Assembly (NCBI RefSeq): GCF_016598615.1
Contig: NZ_CP066831.1
Coordinates: forward strand, 7,626,001-7,690,000
DNA: 64,000 bases
Source of the DNA: Streptomyces liliifuscus
Lineage (GTDB): Bacteria > Actinomycetota > Actinomycetes > Streptomycetales > Streptomycetaceae
Direction of reading: 5' to 3'
The notes under the pieces were generated by a model, which was not told the origin of the DNA, did no database searches, and saw nothing but the letters and a program-made list of their open reading frames with translations. The translations under genes and the position numbers were made by a program. Each line of letters starts with the position of its first letter. Position 1 is the first letter of the stretch. Of the stretch, positions 1 to 7,929 are shown in pieces.

Positions 1-4
1 TGCG

Positions 5-196
5 TCAGACCAACTCGACGAACCCCGCCCAAGCGTCAAGCGACACCGTAAGAACGGGCCCGGTGACGTCCTTGGAGTCCCAGACGAGCACGGCGGTCGT
101 AGTGGTCGCGACATCTGCGCACTGACCGCCCTCGGCACCGCTGTAGCTGCTCTTGAACAGGCGAGGCCGGGCGTGACTGTCGAGGACTCGGCGTTA
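5..196 (-). pseudogene. DUF397 protein, 5'-truncated remnant
   Basis: Reading leftwards, the frame encodes RLFKSSYSGAEGGQCADVA, then a VWDSKDVTGPVL stretch and an AWAGFVELV ending before a TGA. This is the classic DUF397 pattern, small proteins usually paired with XRE regulators in Streptomyces. The frame is closed by TAA at about 197-199, and no ATG, GTG or TTG lies between that stop and the domain, so the usual N-terminal dozen residues and the start are missing. It lies just downstream of the DUF262 gene on the same strand. I infer a truncated, probably dead copy; a CTG start cannot be excluded. Confidence 0.6.
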
Positions 197-253
197 GCCG
201 CTGTCGGGCGTCTCTCCTGGTCGAGACGAGGACCAAGAGAAACGCCCGTGCGC

Positions 254-2824
254 TCAGGCAGCGTCCCGGCGCTCCCAGCGGTCCCGGAACCACGCCAAAG
301 TCCCGGCGAGCAGCTCGCGGTTGCGGTCCTTCTCCAGCAGGGAGAGGCGGAAGCTCGGGTGCAGCTCCAGTCTGCCCTCCGGGATGTCGACGCCCTCCAG
401 TTCGTTGAGGCGCGTGAGGAGTTCGAGGCGTAGGCCGCGGTCGGTGAAGGGTTCCCGCGCGGCGAGGTACTGGAACACCACCTGTGCTGTGCCACCCCGC
501 CCGCCGCCCGGATAGAGCGTCAGTGGCCAGATGCCCCGGCCCGGCGCGCCCGCCTCCCCGAGCATGAGGAAGGCACTTGTCGTGACCTGGCCCGCTCCGT
601 GTCCGATCCAGCCGCCGAGTTCCTCCCAGCTGGCCAAGAGTGCGCGTACCGCCTCGACCGTCTCGGGGGAGTCGTCCGCTGTGAGTTGGCGGAAGAACCG
701 GTTGGCGCGTGTCTCCTCGTCCTGGTTGCTCGGCACGCTCTGTGAGGTGTCAGCACCCTCGGTCCGGTCGTCGTCCTCGGCGACGAGCAGGGCGAGGTCG
801 TCGGCGGTGAGGCGCTGGGCCGGATCGGCGGCCCCGGTCACCGTGAACGCGACGCCGGCGGCGGACAGAAGGGAACGGACGTCGCCTTCCTCGTCCTCGG
901 AGGTCCAGTTGAAACCCGCGGAGACCTTGCCTTCGGAGGTGAGCACCCGGTATAGGTTGGCCACCTCCGGTGTGCTTGCCAGGTGGTTGCCCACCGCCTG
1001 GGCGCCGGAGCCGAGGAACGCGGCGAGATCGCCGTAGGACGTCCAAGTGCCGTGGGGGAGTGCCGCGAGCACCTGGTGGGCCAGGTGCCAGTCCCGGCTG
1101 CGCTCCGCGCGTCCGACTCCGCGCAGAGGGGCTGGCCACAACGCGGCCGCACGGCCGGCGAGTTCGTCGGCACGGGCGAGGATCTCCTTCGCGCCCCAGC
1201 GTTCGGTTCCGGCGATGCGGCGGTTCATCTCCAGGTGGCTGCCCTGCAGCAGGCCCTGCTTGCGCTCGAAGGGGTGTTTCGACAGTTCCGAGTTGACCGC
1301 GGTGAGCGTCAGGTTCCCGAGGGTGTGCTGCAACCGGGAGTGCAAGTCCTTTGCGTTCTCCCCGTCGGTCACGTCCTCGCCCAGCATGCGCAGCCACTCG
1401 TCGCCGGGCGACTGCGGCATGACGTGCTCGATGGTGAGCTGCGCGGCGGCGAAGTCCACCGGCTCGGGATGCTCGTAGCTCTCCTCCAGCCGCTGCAGCA
1501 CCATCTTGCGCTGCGGTGGGCGCCCGAACTGATAGAAAGGCGCCTTCTGGATCTTCTCGCGCAGTTCGTTGTCGTCGGGCCAGAACCGGTTGTCGGCGGA
1601 GAGCAGTTGGTGCAACCCGTCGGCGACGGGCATGTCGAGCGGTAGCTGCCCTGGGACGGCCTGGAAGATCCTGTTGAGATTGTTCGGCGGCACTCGACAG
1701 ATCATCCGGCGCACCAGGAAGCTCTCGACGTACGACATCGCACGGGCCGTGTCCGAGGAGTCGAGCTCCCCGCGCTCGCGCCGGTCGAGCAGCAGCATCA
1801 GCGCGGGGTAGGTGGCCTGGGCCTGCCAGGTGTCCAGGCGGTGCAGATGGGCGCGGACCGCTGCGTCCGGCTCCTCCTCGGGGTGGAGCAGGCGGCGGAA
1901 GAGAGCGGCACGGCGGTGCAACTCCCTGATGTACGCGTCGATTTCCTCCTCGCTCGCCCCGCCGCGCTCGAAGCGCTGCTGCTGGGCCGCGTACAGGTCC
2001 TGGCGGCGCACCCGGTCGTCGCCGTCGAGGACCAGCTGAAGCCACATGAGCTGTTCCAGCTCTTCGTTGCTCAGGCTGTCCTGCAGCGGCAGCCAGTAGG
2101 ACTCGTAGACATGCTCACCGCGGGTGTGCAGCTTCATGAACAGGTAGTTGCGCAGCAGGTCCGCCTGACTGAGCTTGAGCCCGGTGTTGTTGAGCGACTC
2201 GAAGATGCGGTGCACGTTGTCGCCGCGCTCGGCGGTCACCGCCACCAGCGTCAGCCGGGAGGTGATGGCCTGCTCGATGCGGAACACGTCCTGCGGGGCG
2301 GCAGGATCGGCTGCCTCGACCAGCTTGCGGCGGAAGTAGGTGTAGGCCGCGGCGACACCGCCACCGGCGGCCTGTTCCGTGAGCGGGCCCCGGACGTGAG
2401 CGGCGAACTGTGGCCGGTCCGCCTGAGTGGGCAGCAGCCGGAAGTGGTCGCTGCCGGTCTTCCACTTGTTGATCAGATATTGCTCGTCGATGCGCTCGGC
2501 CTCGTCCGGCTCGGCGTCCCTGATGTGATCGCGGATTGCGGCCAGAGCGAGCGAGAGCGTGGTCAGCCTCTGCTGGCCGTCGACGACGAGCCAGCGGGGG
2601 AACGTCGCATCGTTCTGCGGCGACGGCGCCAGCACGACGGACCCCAGAAAGTGGGTGTTCGCCTTCTCCCCGCGCTCGATCAGCTCGGCCTGCTCCAGGA
2701 CATCGCTCCACAACTGTCTGAGCTGCTTCTCTGTCCAGGAGTACGTCCGTTGATAGAGCGGCACCTGGTACTGCTGGGCCCTCCCCTGAACGAGATCGGC
2801 GAACAGCGTCTCCTTCGCCTGCAT
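254..2824 (-). CDS. DUF262/DUF1524 protein (GmrSD-like type IV restriction family)
   Basis: An 856-residue protein. The N-terminal DUF262 domain shows VPLYQRTYSW (residues 21-30) and DGQQRLTTL (82-90), the nucleotide-binding signature of GmrS-like proteins. A DUF1524 HNH-like motif, IEHVMPQ, lies near residue 467, so both GmrSD halves are in one chain. Residues of about 585-665 resemble the winged-helix DNA-binding part of alkylguanine methyltransferases (GTWTSYGDLAAFLG), and an unassigned 150-residue domain follows. GmrSD enzymes cut modified phage DNA; function here is by family. The ATG at 2824 was preferred over an upstream frame extension because a G-rich Shine-Dalgarno precedes it. The adjacent genes are remnants. 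Confidence 0.85.
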   Translation of the reverse strand: MQAKETLFADLVQGRAQQYQVPLYQRTYSWTEKQLRQLWSDVLEQAELIERGEKANTHFLGSVVLAPSPQNDATFPRWLVVDGQQRLTTLSLALAAIRDHIRDAEPDEAERIDEQYLINKWKTGSDHFRLLPTQADRPQFAAHVRGPLTEQAAGGGVAAAYTYFRRKLVEAADPAAPQDVFRIEQAITSRLTLVAVTAERGDNVHRIFESLNNTGLKLSQADLLRNYLFMKLHTRGEHVYESYWLPLQDSLSNEELEQLMWLQLVLDGDDRVRRQDLYAAQQQRFERGGASEEEIDAYIRELHRRAALFRRLLHPEEEPDAAVRAHLHRLDTWQAQATYPALMLLLDRRERGELDSSDTARAMSYVESFLVRRMICRVPPNNLNRIFQAVPGQLPLDMPVADGLHQLLSADNRFWPDDNELREKIQKAPFYQFGRPPQRKMVLQRLEESYEHPEPVDFAAAQLTIEHVMPQSPGDEWLRMLGEDVTDGENAKDLHSRLQHTLGNLTLTAVNSELSKHPFERKQGLLQGSHLEMNRRIAGTERWGAKEILARADELAGRAAALWPAPLRGVGRAERSRDWHLAHQVLAALPHGTWTSYGDLAAFLGSGAQAVGNHLASTPEVANLYRVLTSEGKVSAGFNWTSEDEEGDVRSLLSAAGVAFTVTGAADPAQRLTADDLALLVAEDDDRTEGADTSQSVPSNQDEETRANRFFRQLTADDSPETVEAVRALLASWEELGGWIGHGAGQVTTSAFLMLGEAGAPGRGIWPLTLYPGGGRGGTAQVVFQYLAAREPFTDRGLRLELLTRLNELEGVDIPEGRLELHPSFRLSLLEKDRNRELLAGTLAWFRDRWERRDAA

Positions 2825-2958
2825 CGTTGCCCCCCCTTGGCAGTTGAAGCGATCGTGGCACGTGGGAACGACCATAGGGCCTCCCGCTGACGGCCCCAGC
2901 GCTCGTCCACGTGCGCGCACCACAGCGCGTAGCGCCGTGCTAATACCGGAAGACAGGC

Positions 2959-3474
2959 GTGAGGCGCTCTGGCTGCTTGCCGAGGGGCCTTGCCCTCGAT
3001 GACAGCTACCGGGACCTGGCCCCCATCTGCCAGAAAACGACAGTCGGTCTGGGCACGGGGGAAGACATGGGCCGGGGACGACCTGGCCGCAGCCGTCATC
3101 CGCACCTGGAACGTATCGTGCTTGTCACCGGCCCCGACGAATTAGCCGACATCCTGGCCAAGCCCTTCGCCGCCTAGGGAATCCTCCTCCCCCCCCAGCG
3201 GCGCATTGCCTACCGGCCCAGATACGCCGGGCCCGCCCAGGTCGCCGGCGAACTCGGTACCGGCAAGACGGTTGTCGCCTTGCACCGAGTCAAGCATCTG
3301 CTGGAGCGGGTGCCCGACACGCAGGTACCTCTCACTACCTGCCCCGGAGTCCTGGCCGGCTCCTTGCAGAGCAGCCTTGTCTTGCTGCTCGACCACGACC
3401 GGACCTGCTTGCCCGCGTCGAACGTCAACCACCGTTGGCCGCCACACTCATCAATACCCCGACTGCTAACGTGA
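2959..3474 (+). pseudogene. UvrD/Rep-like helicase remnant
   Basis: One reading frame carries a helicase-like stretch: DELADILAKPFAA, then an in-frame TAG at 3175-3177, then PPQRRIAYRPRYAGPAQVAG, a Walker A (GELGTGKTVVALHRVKHLLE) and a degenerate TT-containing segment before a TGA. In UvrD-family proteins the text 'HP.QRR.AYR....GPA.V.GGPGTGKTVVALHR.KHL' is continuous, so an intact gene once ran through the amber codon. The helicase motifs that should follow Walker A are absent, so this is a decayed fragment of a superfamily 1 helicase. Confidence 0.7.
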
Positions 3475-3736
3475 GTTGACCGGGATAGAGGGACGCCTGA
3501 CTAGCCTGCAACTGCTGGGGGTGCCCAGGAAGTTTGCAGGCTGCGGTGAATGTGTCCCCGGCGTAAAGTCCGATATGTCTGCCATGTGGGCTCTGACCTG
3601 GACTCATGGTCTGGCCGGGGCCCTTCTTGTGTGATTGCACCCCCTCTGTCTCCCACCCCACGCCCCAGTGGCTTGCACCCCGAGAGTCGGCCCCGCTCTT
3701 GGTGCGCAATGAGCAAGCGCACCGGCAGTTGAGTGA

Positions 3737-3766
3737 TTGACGTAAGTCCGGGCGACTCTGTAATCT
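3737..3766 (+). promoter_or_regulatory. Probable sigma-70-type promoter of the hemerythrin gene
   Basis: TTGACG (3737-3742) and TAATCT (3761-3766) are separated by 18 bases, close to the consensus for the main Streptomyces sigma factor. The operator-like repeat begins ten bases after the -10 box, where a bound repressor would block initiation. Confidence 0.55.
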
Positions 3767-3775
3767 CAAGGTGAG

Positions 3776-3792
3776 TTTGCTTTGAAAACAAA
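3776..3792. promoter_or_regulatory. MarR-type operator (TTTGCTTTGAAAACAAA)
   Basis: Two eight-base arms around one central base, with a single mismatch. Nearly the same 17-mer, as a perfect palindrome, lies at 26245-26261 in front of a second MarR gene closely related to the one at 4451. The natural binder is one or both of these MarR proteins. Confidence 0.55.
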
Positions 3793-3810
3793 CTGTTCTG
3801 GAGGGTCTCC

Positions 3811-4299
3811 ATGCCAGTTCCTCAGCACATCGACAGCCAGGCCGCCGGGCGGCAGTTGCTCGTCGGGCATCGGGAACTGCGCGCGCAGCTCTCGGCGTTG
3901 CGGGCCGCGCTCGATGAGGAGGGCGGGCTTGAGGCGGCCGGGAGCGGGACCGGGATCGTCGACGGGGCTTCCCTCGTGCAGCAGTTACGAGCCCGCTGCC
4001 TCGAGTACTGCCTTGGGCTGCATCATCACCACACCATGGAGGACGGCGCCTTTCCCGTCTTTGAGCAGCGTTATCCCGAGATCGCCCCCGTCATTGAGCG
4101 GTTGAGGGAAGAGCATCGGCAGGTGGCCGCTGGGCTCGACCGGCTCACCAAGCTCCTGGACAGCGACGACGGGCAGGACCTGACCTGGCTGCGGGCGGAG
4201 TTGGAGCGGACCGTGGCCGGCATCGAGGAGCATTTCGTCTACGAGGAGACGTATCTGCTTCCCGCCCTGGGGGTGACCCCGCCCGGCTCCACTTCCTAG
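3811..4299 (+). CDS. Hemerythrin HHE-domain protein
   Basis: 162 residues of helical HHE-type sequence. Likely diiron ligands are the early H of GHREL, the His-rich LHHHHTMEDGAFPVF segment, EEHRQV, and EEHFVYEE near the end. Such proteins bind a non-haem diiron centre and are linked to O2, NO or redox sensing; which applies here cannot be read. The start follows a strong GGAGG. A probable promoter and MarR operator lie upstream and the MarR gene is 151 bases downstream on the same strand, suggesting that regulator controls it. Confidence 0.85.
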   Translation: MPVPQHIDSQAAGRQLLVGHRELRAQLSALRAALDEEGGLEAAGSGTGIVDGASLVQQLRARCLEYCLGLHHHHTMEDGAFPVFEQRYPEIAPVIERLREEHRQVAAGLDRLTKLLDSDDGQDLTWLRAELERTVAGIEEHFVYEETYLLPALGVTPPGSTS

Positions 4300-4450
4300 G
4301 ACGGCGCCGCGCCCGACCCACCTCGTAGGACAGTGTTGGACCCGGTCCATCTCCTCGGACGGCGCCGCACCACGGTCCGGTACCGTCCCCACCTCGTACG
4401 ACGCCCCCGCCCCACCGTCCGGTACCGTGGCGGATCTGGAGGTCGAAGCG
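4300..4450. repeat. Decayed tandem repeat between hemerythrin and MarR genes
   Basis: The gap contains imperfect repeats built on CCTCGTACGAC-like and GTCCGGTACCGT-like blocks, for example near 4375-4390 and 4417-4429. The GGTACC core is itself palindromic. It may be an old duplication or a set of binding sites. Confidence 0.35.
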
Positions 4451-4933
4451 ATGTCAGAGGAGCCGGAGCCGGACGCGGGTAGCCGTCTCAGCGCCGAGGA
4501 GGCGGTTCGGGCGATGTTGGTCACCCTGCCTCGGCTGGTCTCCCGTGCCAAGCGCGCCCCCGTGCCCGAGCAGTTGCGCTCGTTGCGGCTGGCGCCCCGG
4601 CATCTCTCCCTGCTGTCTTGCCTCATTTTCGACGGGCCCACGTCCGTCAAGGACCTCGCCGCTCGGCTGGAGGTCGCGCCGACCACGGTCAGTCTGATGG
4701 TCAGTGACCTGCAGCGCGAGGGCGTCGTGGAGCGTCGTTCCGATCCCGACGACCGTCGACGCAGCATCGTCTCGCTCACCGAGGACCCCGGCACCCGCGA
4801 GGCCATCGACGCCTGGCTGGCCAGCGGGGCCAGGGCCTGGCGCAAGGTCTTCGACGACCTCAGTCCGCAGGAGCGCGCGACATTTGTGCATGCCATCCAG
4901 CGCTACGAGGAAGCCGTCGCCGAAGCACCCTGA
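4451..4933 (+). CDS. MarR family transcriptional regulator
   Basis: 160 residues with a winged helix: LAPRHLSLLSCLIFDGP, then the recognition region AARLEVAPTTVSLMVSDL and a wing, RRSDPDDRRRSIVSL. It is clearly paralogous to the regulator at 26282; both share PRxVxRxKRxPVPxQL and LAPRHLSLL. ATG 4451 was chosen over a GTG 24 bases upstream because CTGGAGG lies nine bases before it. The 3' end overlaps the convergent cofC gene by 31 bases. The operator-like site before the hemerythrin gene is a likely target. Confidence 0.85.
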   Translation: MSEEPEPDAGSRLSAEEAVRAMLVTLPRLVSRAKRAPVPEQLRSLRLAPRHLSLLSCLIFDGPTSVKDLAARLEVAPTTVSLMVSDLQREGVVERRSDPDDRRRSIVSLTEDPGTREAIDAWLASGARAWRKVFDDLSPQERATFVHAIQRYEEAVAEAP

Positions 4934-5616
4934 ACGCCCTGGATGTTCTGAGCGCCCTGAAATCCCTGAACGGGGTCGGCCGCCATCGGAAACCTCGCCT
5001 TCCGCAGGCGGAACAGTGCCGCCGTGTACGGCCCCACCCCCCGCAGTGCCACCCGCGCCAGGTCCTCCGGAGTGTCCACGTCCCGCCTGATGCCGCAGTC
5101 GCTCGGGATGTCGATGGGGAATGCGCCGAGTGAGGCGTGTCGGTGTGCGGAGTCGGGGCCGAAGGCGGGAGCCAGGCCGGAGGTGGTGAGGGCGGTCAGG
5201 ACCGTGGTTCCCTCGCCGGTGTGGTCGGGGACGAAGGCACGCTGGTGGTGACGGGCCTCCCGCAGGACGTGCTCCAGTTCGCGCGGACGCAGGCCCGGCA
5301 GGTCGGCGGTGAGTACTGCCACCGGCCCCTCGGGGCCCACCGAGCGGCACTTGGCGGCCCCCAGGCGTATGGCGTCGTTGAGGTCGGGATCGGGTGCGTC
5401 CGGGCAGACCAGAGCGCCCAGCGTGCGGGCCTGCGAGGCGGCCAGTGGATCGGCCGTCACCACCACGACCGTACGGACGCCTTCGGTGTTCCGTACGGCC
5501 CAGAGTGTGTCCAGGAAGAAGGCGTGGGCCAGTTCTTGGCGCCACGGTCCCAGCCCCGCCGCGAGCCGGCTCTTGGCCCTGCTGAACGACTTGACCGGGA
5601 GCACCACCGACCACAC
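4903..5616 (-). CDS. cofC: 2-phospho-L-lactate / phosphoenolpyruvate guanylyltransferase (CofC/FbiD)
   Basis: 237 residues opening with WSVVLPVKSFSRAKSRL, the nucleotide-binding start of the CofC/FbiD family, followed by VVVVTADPLAASQARTLGA, LNDAI and VAVLTADLPGL. The enzyme makes the guanylated intermediate used by FbiA/FbiB to build coenzyme F420. GTG 5616 was chosen because upstream codons look non-coding, and it lies four bases after the SnoaL-like gene stop, so the two are probably co-transcribed. The C-terminal tail is Gln-rich and atypical. Its place beside a polyketide cluster with F420-type enzymes suggests a pathway-linked cofactor supply copy. Confidence 0.85.
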   Translation of the reverse strand: MWSVVLPVKSFSRAKSRLAAGLGPWRQELAHAFFLDTLWAVRNTEGVRTVVVVTADPLAASQARTLGALVCPDAPDPDLNDAIRLGAAKCRSVGPEGPVAVLTADLPGLRPRELEHVLREARHHQRAFVPDHTGEGTTVLTALTTSGLAPAFGPDSAHRHASLGAFPIDIPSDCGIRRDVDTPEDLARVALRGVGPYTAALFRLRKARFPMAADPVQGFQGAQNIQGVQGASATASS

Positions 5617-5620
5617 GTGC

Positions 5621-6103
5621 TCAGCCCTGCGTCCGGGCGCGCACCACGAGGTCGTCCCGCTCGATGACCCGGGACCGGCTGCGCAGCACACCGGACACCC
5701 GGACCAGGGTGTCCCGGACGAAGCAGGTCGGCTCCACCAGGACGGCACCCTGCGCGGAAGTGACCGTGACCGTCGCGTAGTAGCTGGTGGACACCGTGCC
5801 GTCGTCGGCCTCCTCGACCGTCATCATGTCGAACCAGTGCCGGGGCTGTGCGCCGTCGAACCTGCCCGCCGCCGCCCGCGCGCCCGCCTCGATCGCCTCG
5901 GGGCCGGTCAGTACGGTGCCGCCCGCGAGACGGAACTCCGCCTCCGCGACGAACGTGGCGGCGAAACCGCCGAAGTCGTCCCCGTCCATGCGGTGCATCT
6001 GCCGGGCGTAGAACTGTGTCACCTCCACGTACAGCTCGGGGGAGGGGAACTTGGGAGCGTTCGTCGTCGTCGCGTCAGTGGTCGTCGTCTCGTCAGTCGT
6101 CAT
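5621..6103 (-). CDS. SnoaL-like (NTF2-fold) polyketide tailoring protein
   Basis: 160 residues. After a Thr/Asp-rich leader the chain shows YVEVTQFYARQMHRMDGDDF, a GTVLTGPEAIEA turn, then a Trp-containing strand and beta-rich end, the NTF2/SnoaL_4 pattern. Family members act as polyketide cyclases, hydroxylases or dehydratases in aromatic cluster pathways; no catalytic residue can be assigned. ATG 6103 is the first credible start but its ribosome binding site is weak. It diverges from the ACP at 6249 and precedes cofC. Confidence 0.7.
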   Translation of the reverse strand: MTTDETTTTDATTTNAPKFPSPELYVEVTQFYARQMHRMDGDDFGGFAATFVAEAEFRLAGGTVLTGPEAIEAGARAAAGRFDGAQPRHWFDMMTVEEADDGTVSTSYYATVTVTSAQGAVLVEPTCFVRDTLVRVSGVLRSRSRVIERDDLVVRARTQG

Positions 6104-6248
6104 GGTGGCGATGCTGAGGGCGCCTACTGGAGCCGGGATCGAGCGGCGGCGGAGCCGACGGCGTCCCTCCCGCCGTCCCTCCTTGCGCCCCGCCTGCCGT
6201 CGAGCCGGTCTCCAGCACCTGTCGAGTGCGACCGCACAGAGTTGCGGC

Positions 6249-6503
6249 ATGGCTGAATTCACCATCACCGAGTTCCAGAGCGTCGTGAACGACTGCTTCG
6301 ACGGAGCCACCAGTGAGGAGATCAAGGATTCCACGCTGCACACCGAGTTCACCGACCTCGGTTTCGACTCGCTCACCGTGTACGAGATCGTGACCCGCAT
6401 CCAGGACGACTTCAAGGTCAGCGTGCCCGACGAACAGCTCGACGAACTCACCACCCCCGCCGCCCTCATCCAGTACGTCCAAGGTCAGCTCACCGCTGTG
6501 TGA
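6249..6503 (+). CDS. Acyl carrier protein (starter-unit or second ACP)
   Basis: 84 residues, the normal ACP length. The phosphopantetheine site is DLGFDSL with Ser41, preceded by a long helix and followed by VYEIVTRIQDDFKV. It is the second ACP of the cluster and lies next to the stand-alone acyltransferase, the pairing seen in starter-unit cassettes such as those of frenolicin and R1128. Its 3' end overlaps the convergent acyltransferase gene by 19 bases. Which ACP serves which module is inferred from position. Confidence 0.85.
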   Translation: MAEFTITEFQSVVNDCFDGATSEEIKDSTLHTEFTDLGFDSLTVYEIVTRIQDDFKVSVPDEQLDELTTPAALIQYVQGQLTAV

Positions 6504-7753
6504 TCCCGCTGTTCCCCCAGCCGGTGCAACGCCTCGGCGAAGACCCTCGCGTCGGCCGGGCCACCGGCGTCCCGGCCGACGGCCAGCAGGGGGACCACCT
6601 CGCTGGCGCCGTCCCGCACCGCGGGGTGGTGCCGGGCGGGGGCGCTCAGGCTCCGGTCCGCGGAGCCGTCGAGCAGCAGCAGCCCCGGCCGCCTCCCCAA
6701 GGTGTCCAGCAGTTCCCGCAGGGCCGGCCAGTACCGCACCGGGGCGGCCAACTGCCCGCCCCAGAAGTGCGGATCCCGTGCTTGCGCCGCGGTCAACGCG
6801 ACCCCGGTGCGGGTCGACACCACGGTGCCGGCGGCCGCCGCCCTGGGAGCACGCGGTCCGAAACCCGCCAGCGCCTCACCGAAGCGCAGCGCGGCCCCTT
6901 CCATGGCAGGGCTGTGGAATGCGTGCCCCGAGCGCAGCGTGCGCACCAGGATCCCGCGGTCCCGCAGCCGTTGCTCGACGGCGGCCAGCGCCTCCCGGGG
7001 GCCCGCAAGCACCGTCTGCCGCGGCCCGTTGACGGCGGCGACCGCCACCCCACCGCCGAAACCGCCGGGTTCTGCGGCGGTGACGGCCAACCCGTCGCCG
7101 GAAGCGCCGGGTTCTGCGGCGGTGACGGCCAACCCGTCGCCGAAACCGCCGGGTTCCGCGGCGGCGACCGCCAACCCCTCACCGGAACCGCCGAGTTCCG
7201 CGGCGACGACCACCCCGCCGGCGGAACCCTCAAGCTCTCCATAGCCCCCGAGCTCTCCGGGGCTCCCAAGCTCGCCGTAACCCCCGAGCTCTCCGGTCAG
7301 CTCCTCCACCGGCATCGCCACCGCGAGCATCCCGCCGTGCCCCGCACCCGTACCCGTACCCGTATCCGTCCCCTCCAGCGCCCGGGAGCGCGCCGCGGCC
7401 AGCGCGCCGATGTCCGCCGGGTCGAAGACGCCCACCAGGCAGGCCGCCGCCAGCTCGCCCACGCTGTGGCCGAGCAGCAGCGCGGGAGGTTCCGCCGCCG
7501 TGCCCACCGCACGTCCCAGGGCGTGGCCCACAGCGAGCAGCAGCGGCTGCGCCACCGCCGACTCGTCCAGTTCCGGGTTGGGCGCGGGGCGCAGCCACGC
7601 CGACCGCAGCCGTTCCCCCGTCGTGCCGAGCCGGCCGAAGAACTCGTCCATGGGCGCGGTGAACTCCTCCCGCGCGCCGTACAGTCCGGCGGCCATGCGT
7701 TCCCGCTGCGCACCCTGTCCGGGCAGCAGCAGCACACTTCGACGGCGCTCCAC
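6485..7753 (-). CDS. Stand-alone malonyl-CoA:ACP-type acyltransferase with repeat insertion
   Basis: 422 residues. LLLPGQGAQ opens the domain; the catalytic serine is Ser97 in GHSVG; GHAFHSPAM carries the conserved His and VAAVNGPRQTV starts the ferredoxin-like subdomain core. Between EELTGELGG and VAVAAVNGP, where relatives have a short loop, lies an Ala/Gly/Glu/Pro-rich insertion of about 90 residues made largely of 14-residue repeats. GTG 7753 was chosen for its GGGAGG site. In starter cassettes such enzymes charge an ACP or remove wrongly primed acetate; here the role is inferred. It diverges from the KS gene. Confidence 0.85.
   Translation of the reverse strand: MERRRSVLLLPGQGAQRERMAAGLYGAREEFTAPMDEFFGRLGTTGERLRSAWLRPAPNPELDESAVAQPLLLAVGHALGRAVGTAAEPPALLLGHSVGELAAACLVGVFDPADIGALAAARSRALEGTDTGTGTGAGHGGMLAVAMPVEELTGELGGYGELGSPGELGGYGELEGSAGGVVVAAELGGSGEGLAVAAAEPGGFGDGLAVTAAEPGASGDGLAVTAAEPGGFGGGVAVAAVNGPRQTVLAGPREALAAVEQRLRDRGILVRTLRSGHAFHSPAMEGAALRFGEALAGFGPRAPRAAAAGTVVSTRTGVALTAAQARDPHFWGGQLAAPVRYWPALRELLDTLGRRPGLLLLDGSADRSLSAPARHHPAVRDGASEVVPLLAVGRDAGGPADARVFAEALHRLGEQRDHTAVS
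7033..7239. repeat. 42-bp in-frame tandem repeat inside the acyltransferase gene
   Basis: Units start at 7033, 7075, 7117, 7159 and 7201; the first four are 42 bases and the last is partial. Each encodes a version of the 14-residue AEPGGFGDGLAVTA. The repeat has apparently grown from the coding sequence of the adjacent VAVAA strand. A second short repeat (GGYGEL twice) continues to about 7300. Confidence 0.85.
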
Positions 7754-7929
7754 GGGACCTCCCTCACCTCGGCCCCCGGCACCTCCGGCGGGCGGGCCGA
7801 GCCTGTCCGACCCGTCTCGACCTGGAGTGGACCACCGCTGGACCGGCGAGACGGGGCCGCCAGTCGAATTCGAGCCGTGGTCAAGGGGTTGCGCCGACAG
7901 TCGAAGACAGCCGAACGAGGGGCAGGACA
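7754..7929. promoter_or_regulatory. Divergent promoter region of the minimal PKS and acyltransferase
   Basis: This 176-base gap must hold the promoters of the acyltransferase and the KS operon. CAGTCGAA occurs at 7861-7868 and again at 7898-7905 in the same orientation, in front of the KS start; TCGA-containing direct repeats are typical SARP targets. No clear -10 box stands out. Confidence 0.4.

Larger units (their letters stand above)
3475..3810. other. Intergenic region with promoter and operator for the hemerythrin gene
   Basis: I see no gene in this 336-base gap. The right end holds a promoter-like pair (3737-3766), an operator-like inverted repeat (3776-3792) and the ribosome binding site of the next gene. 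The rest is featureless and less G+C-rich than the flanks. Confidence 0.6.
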
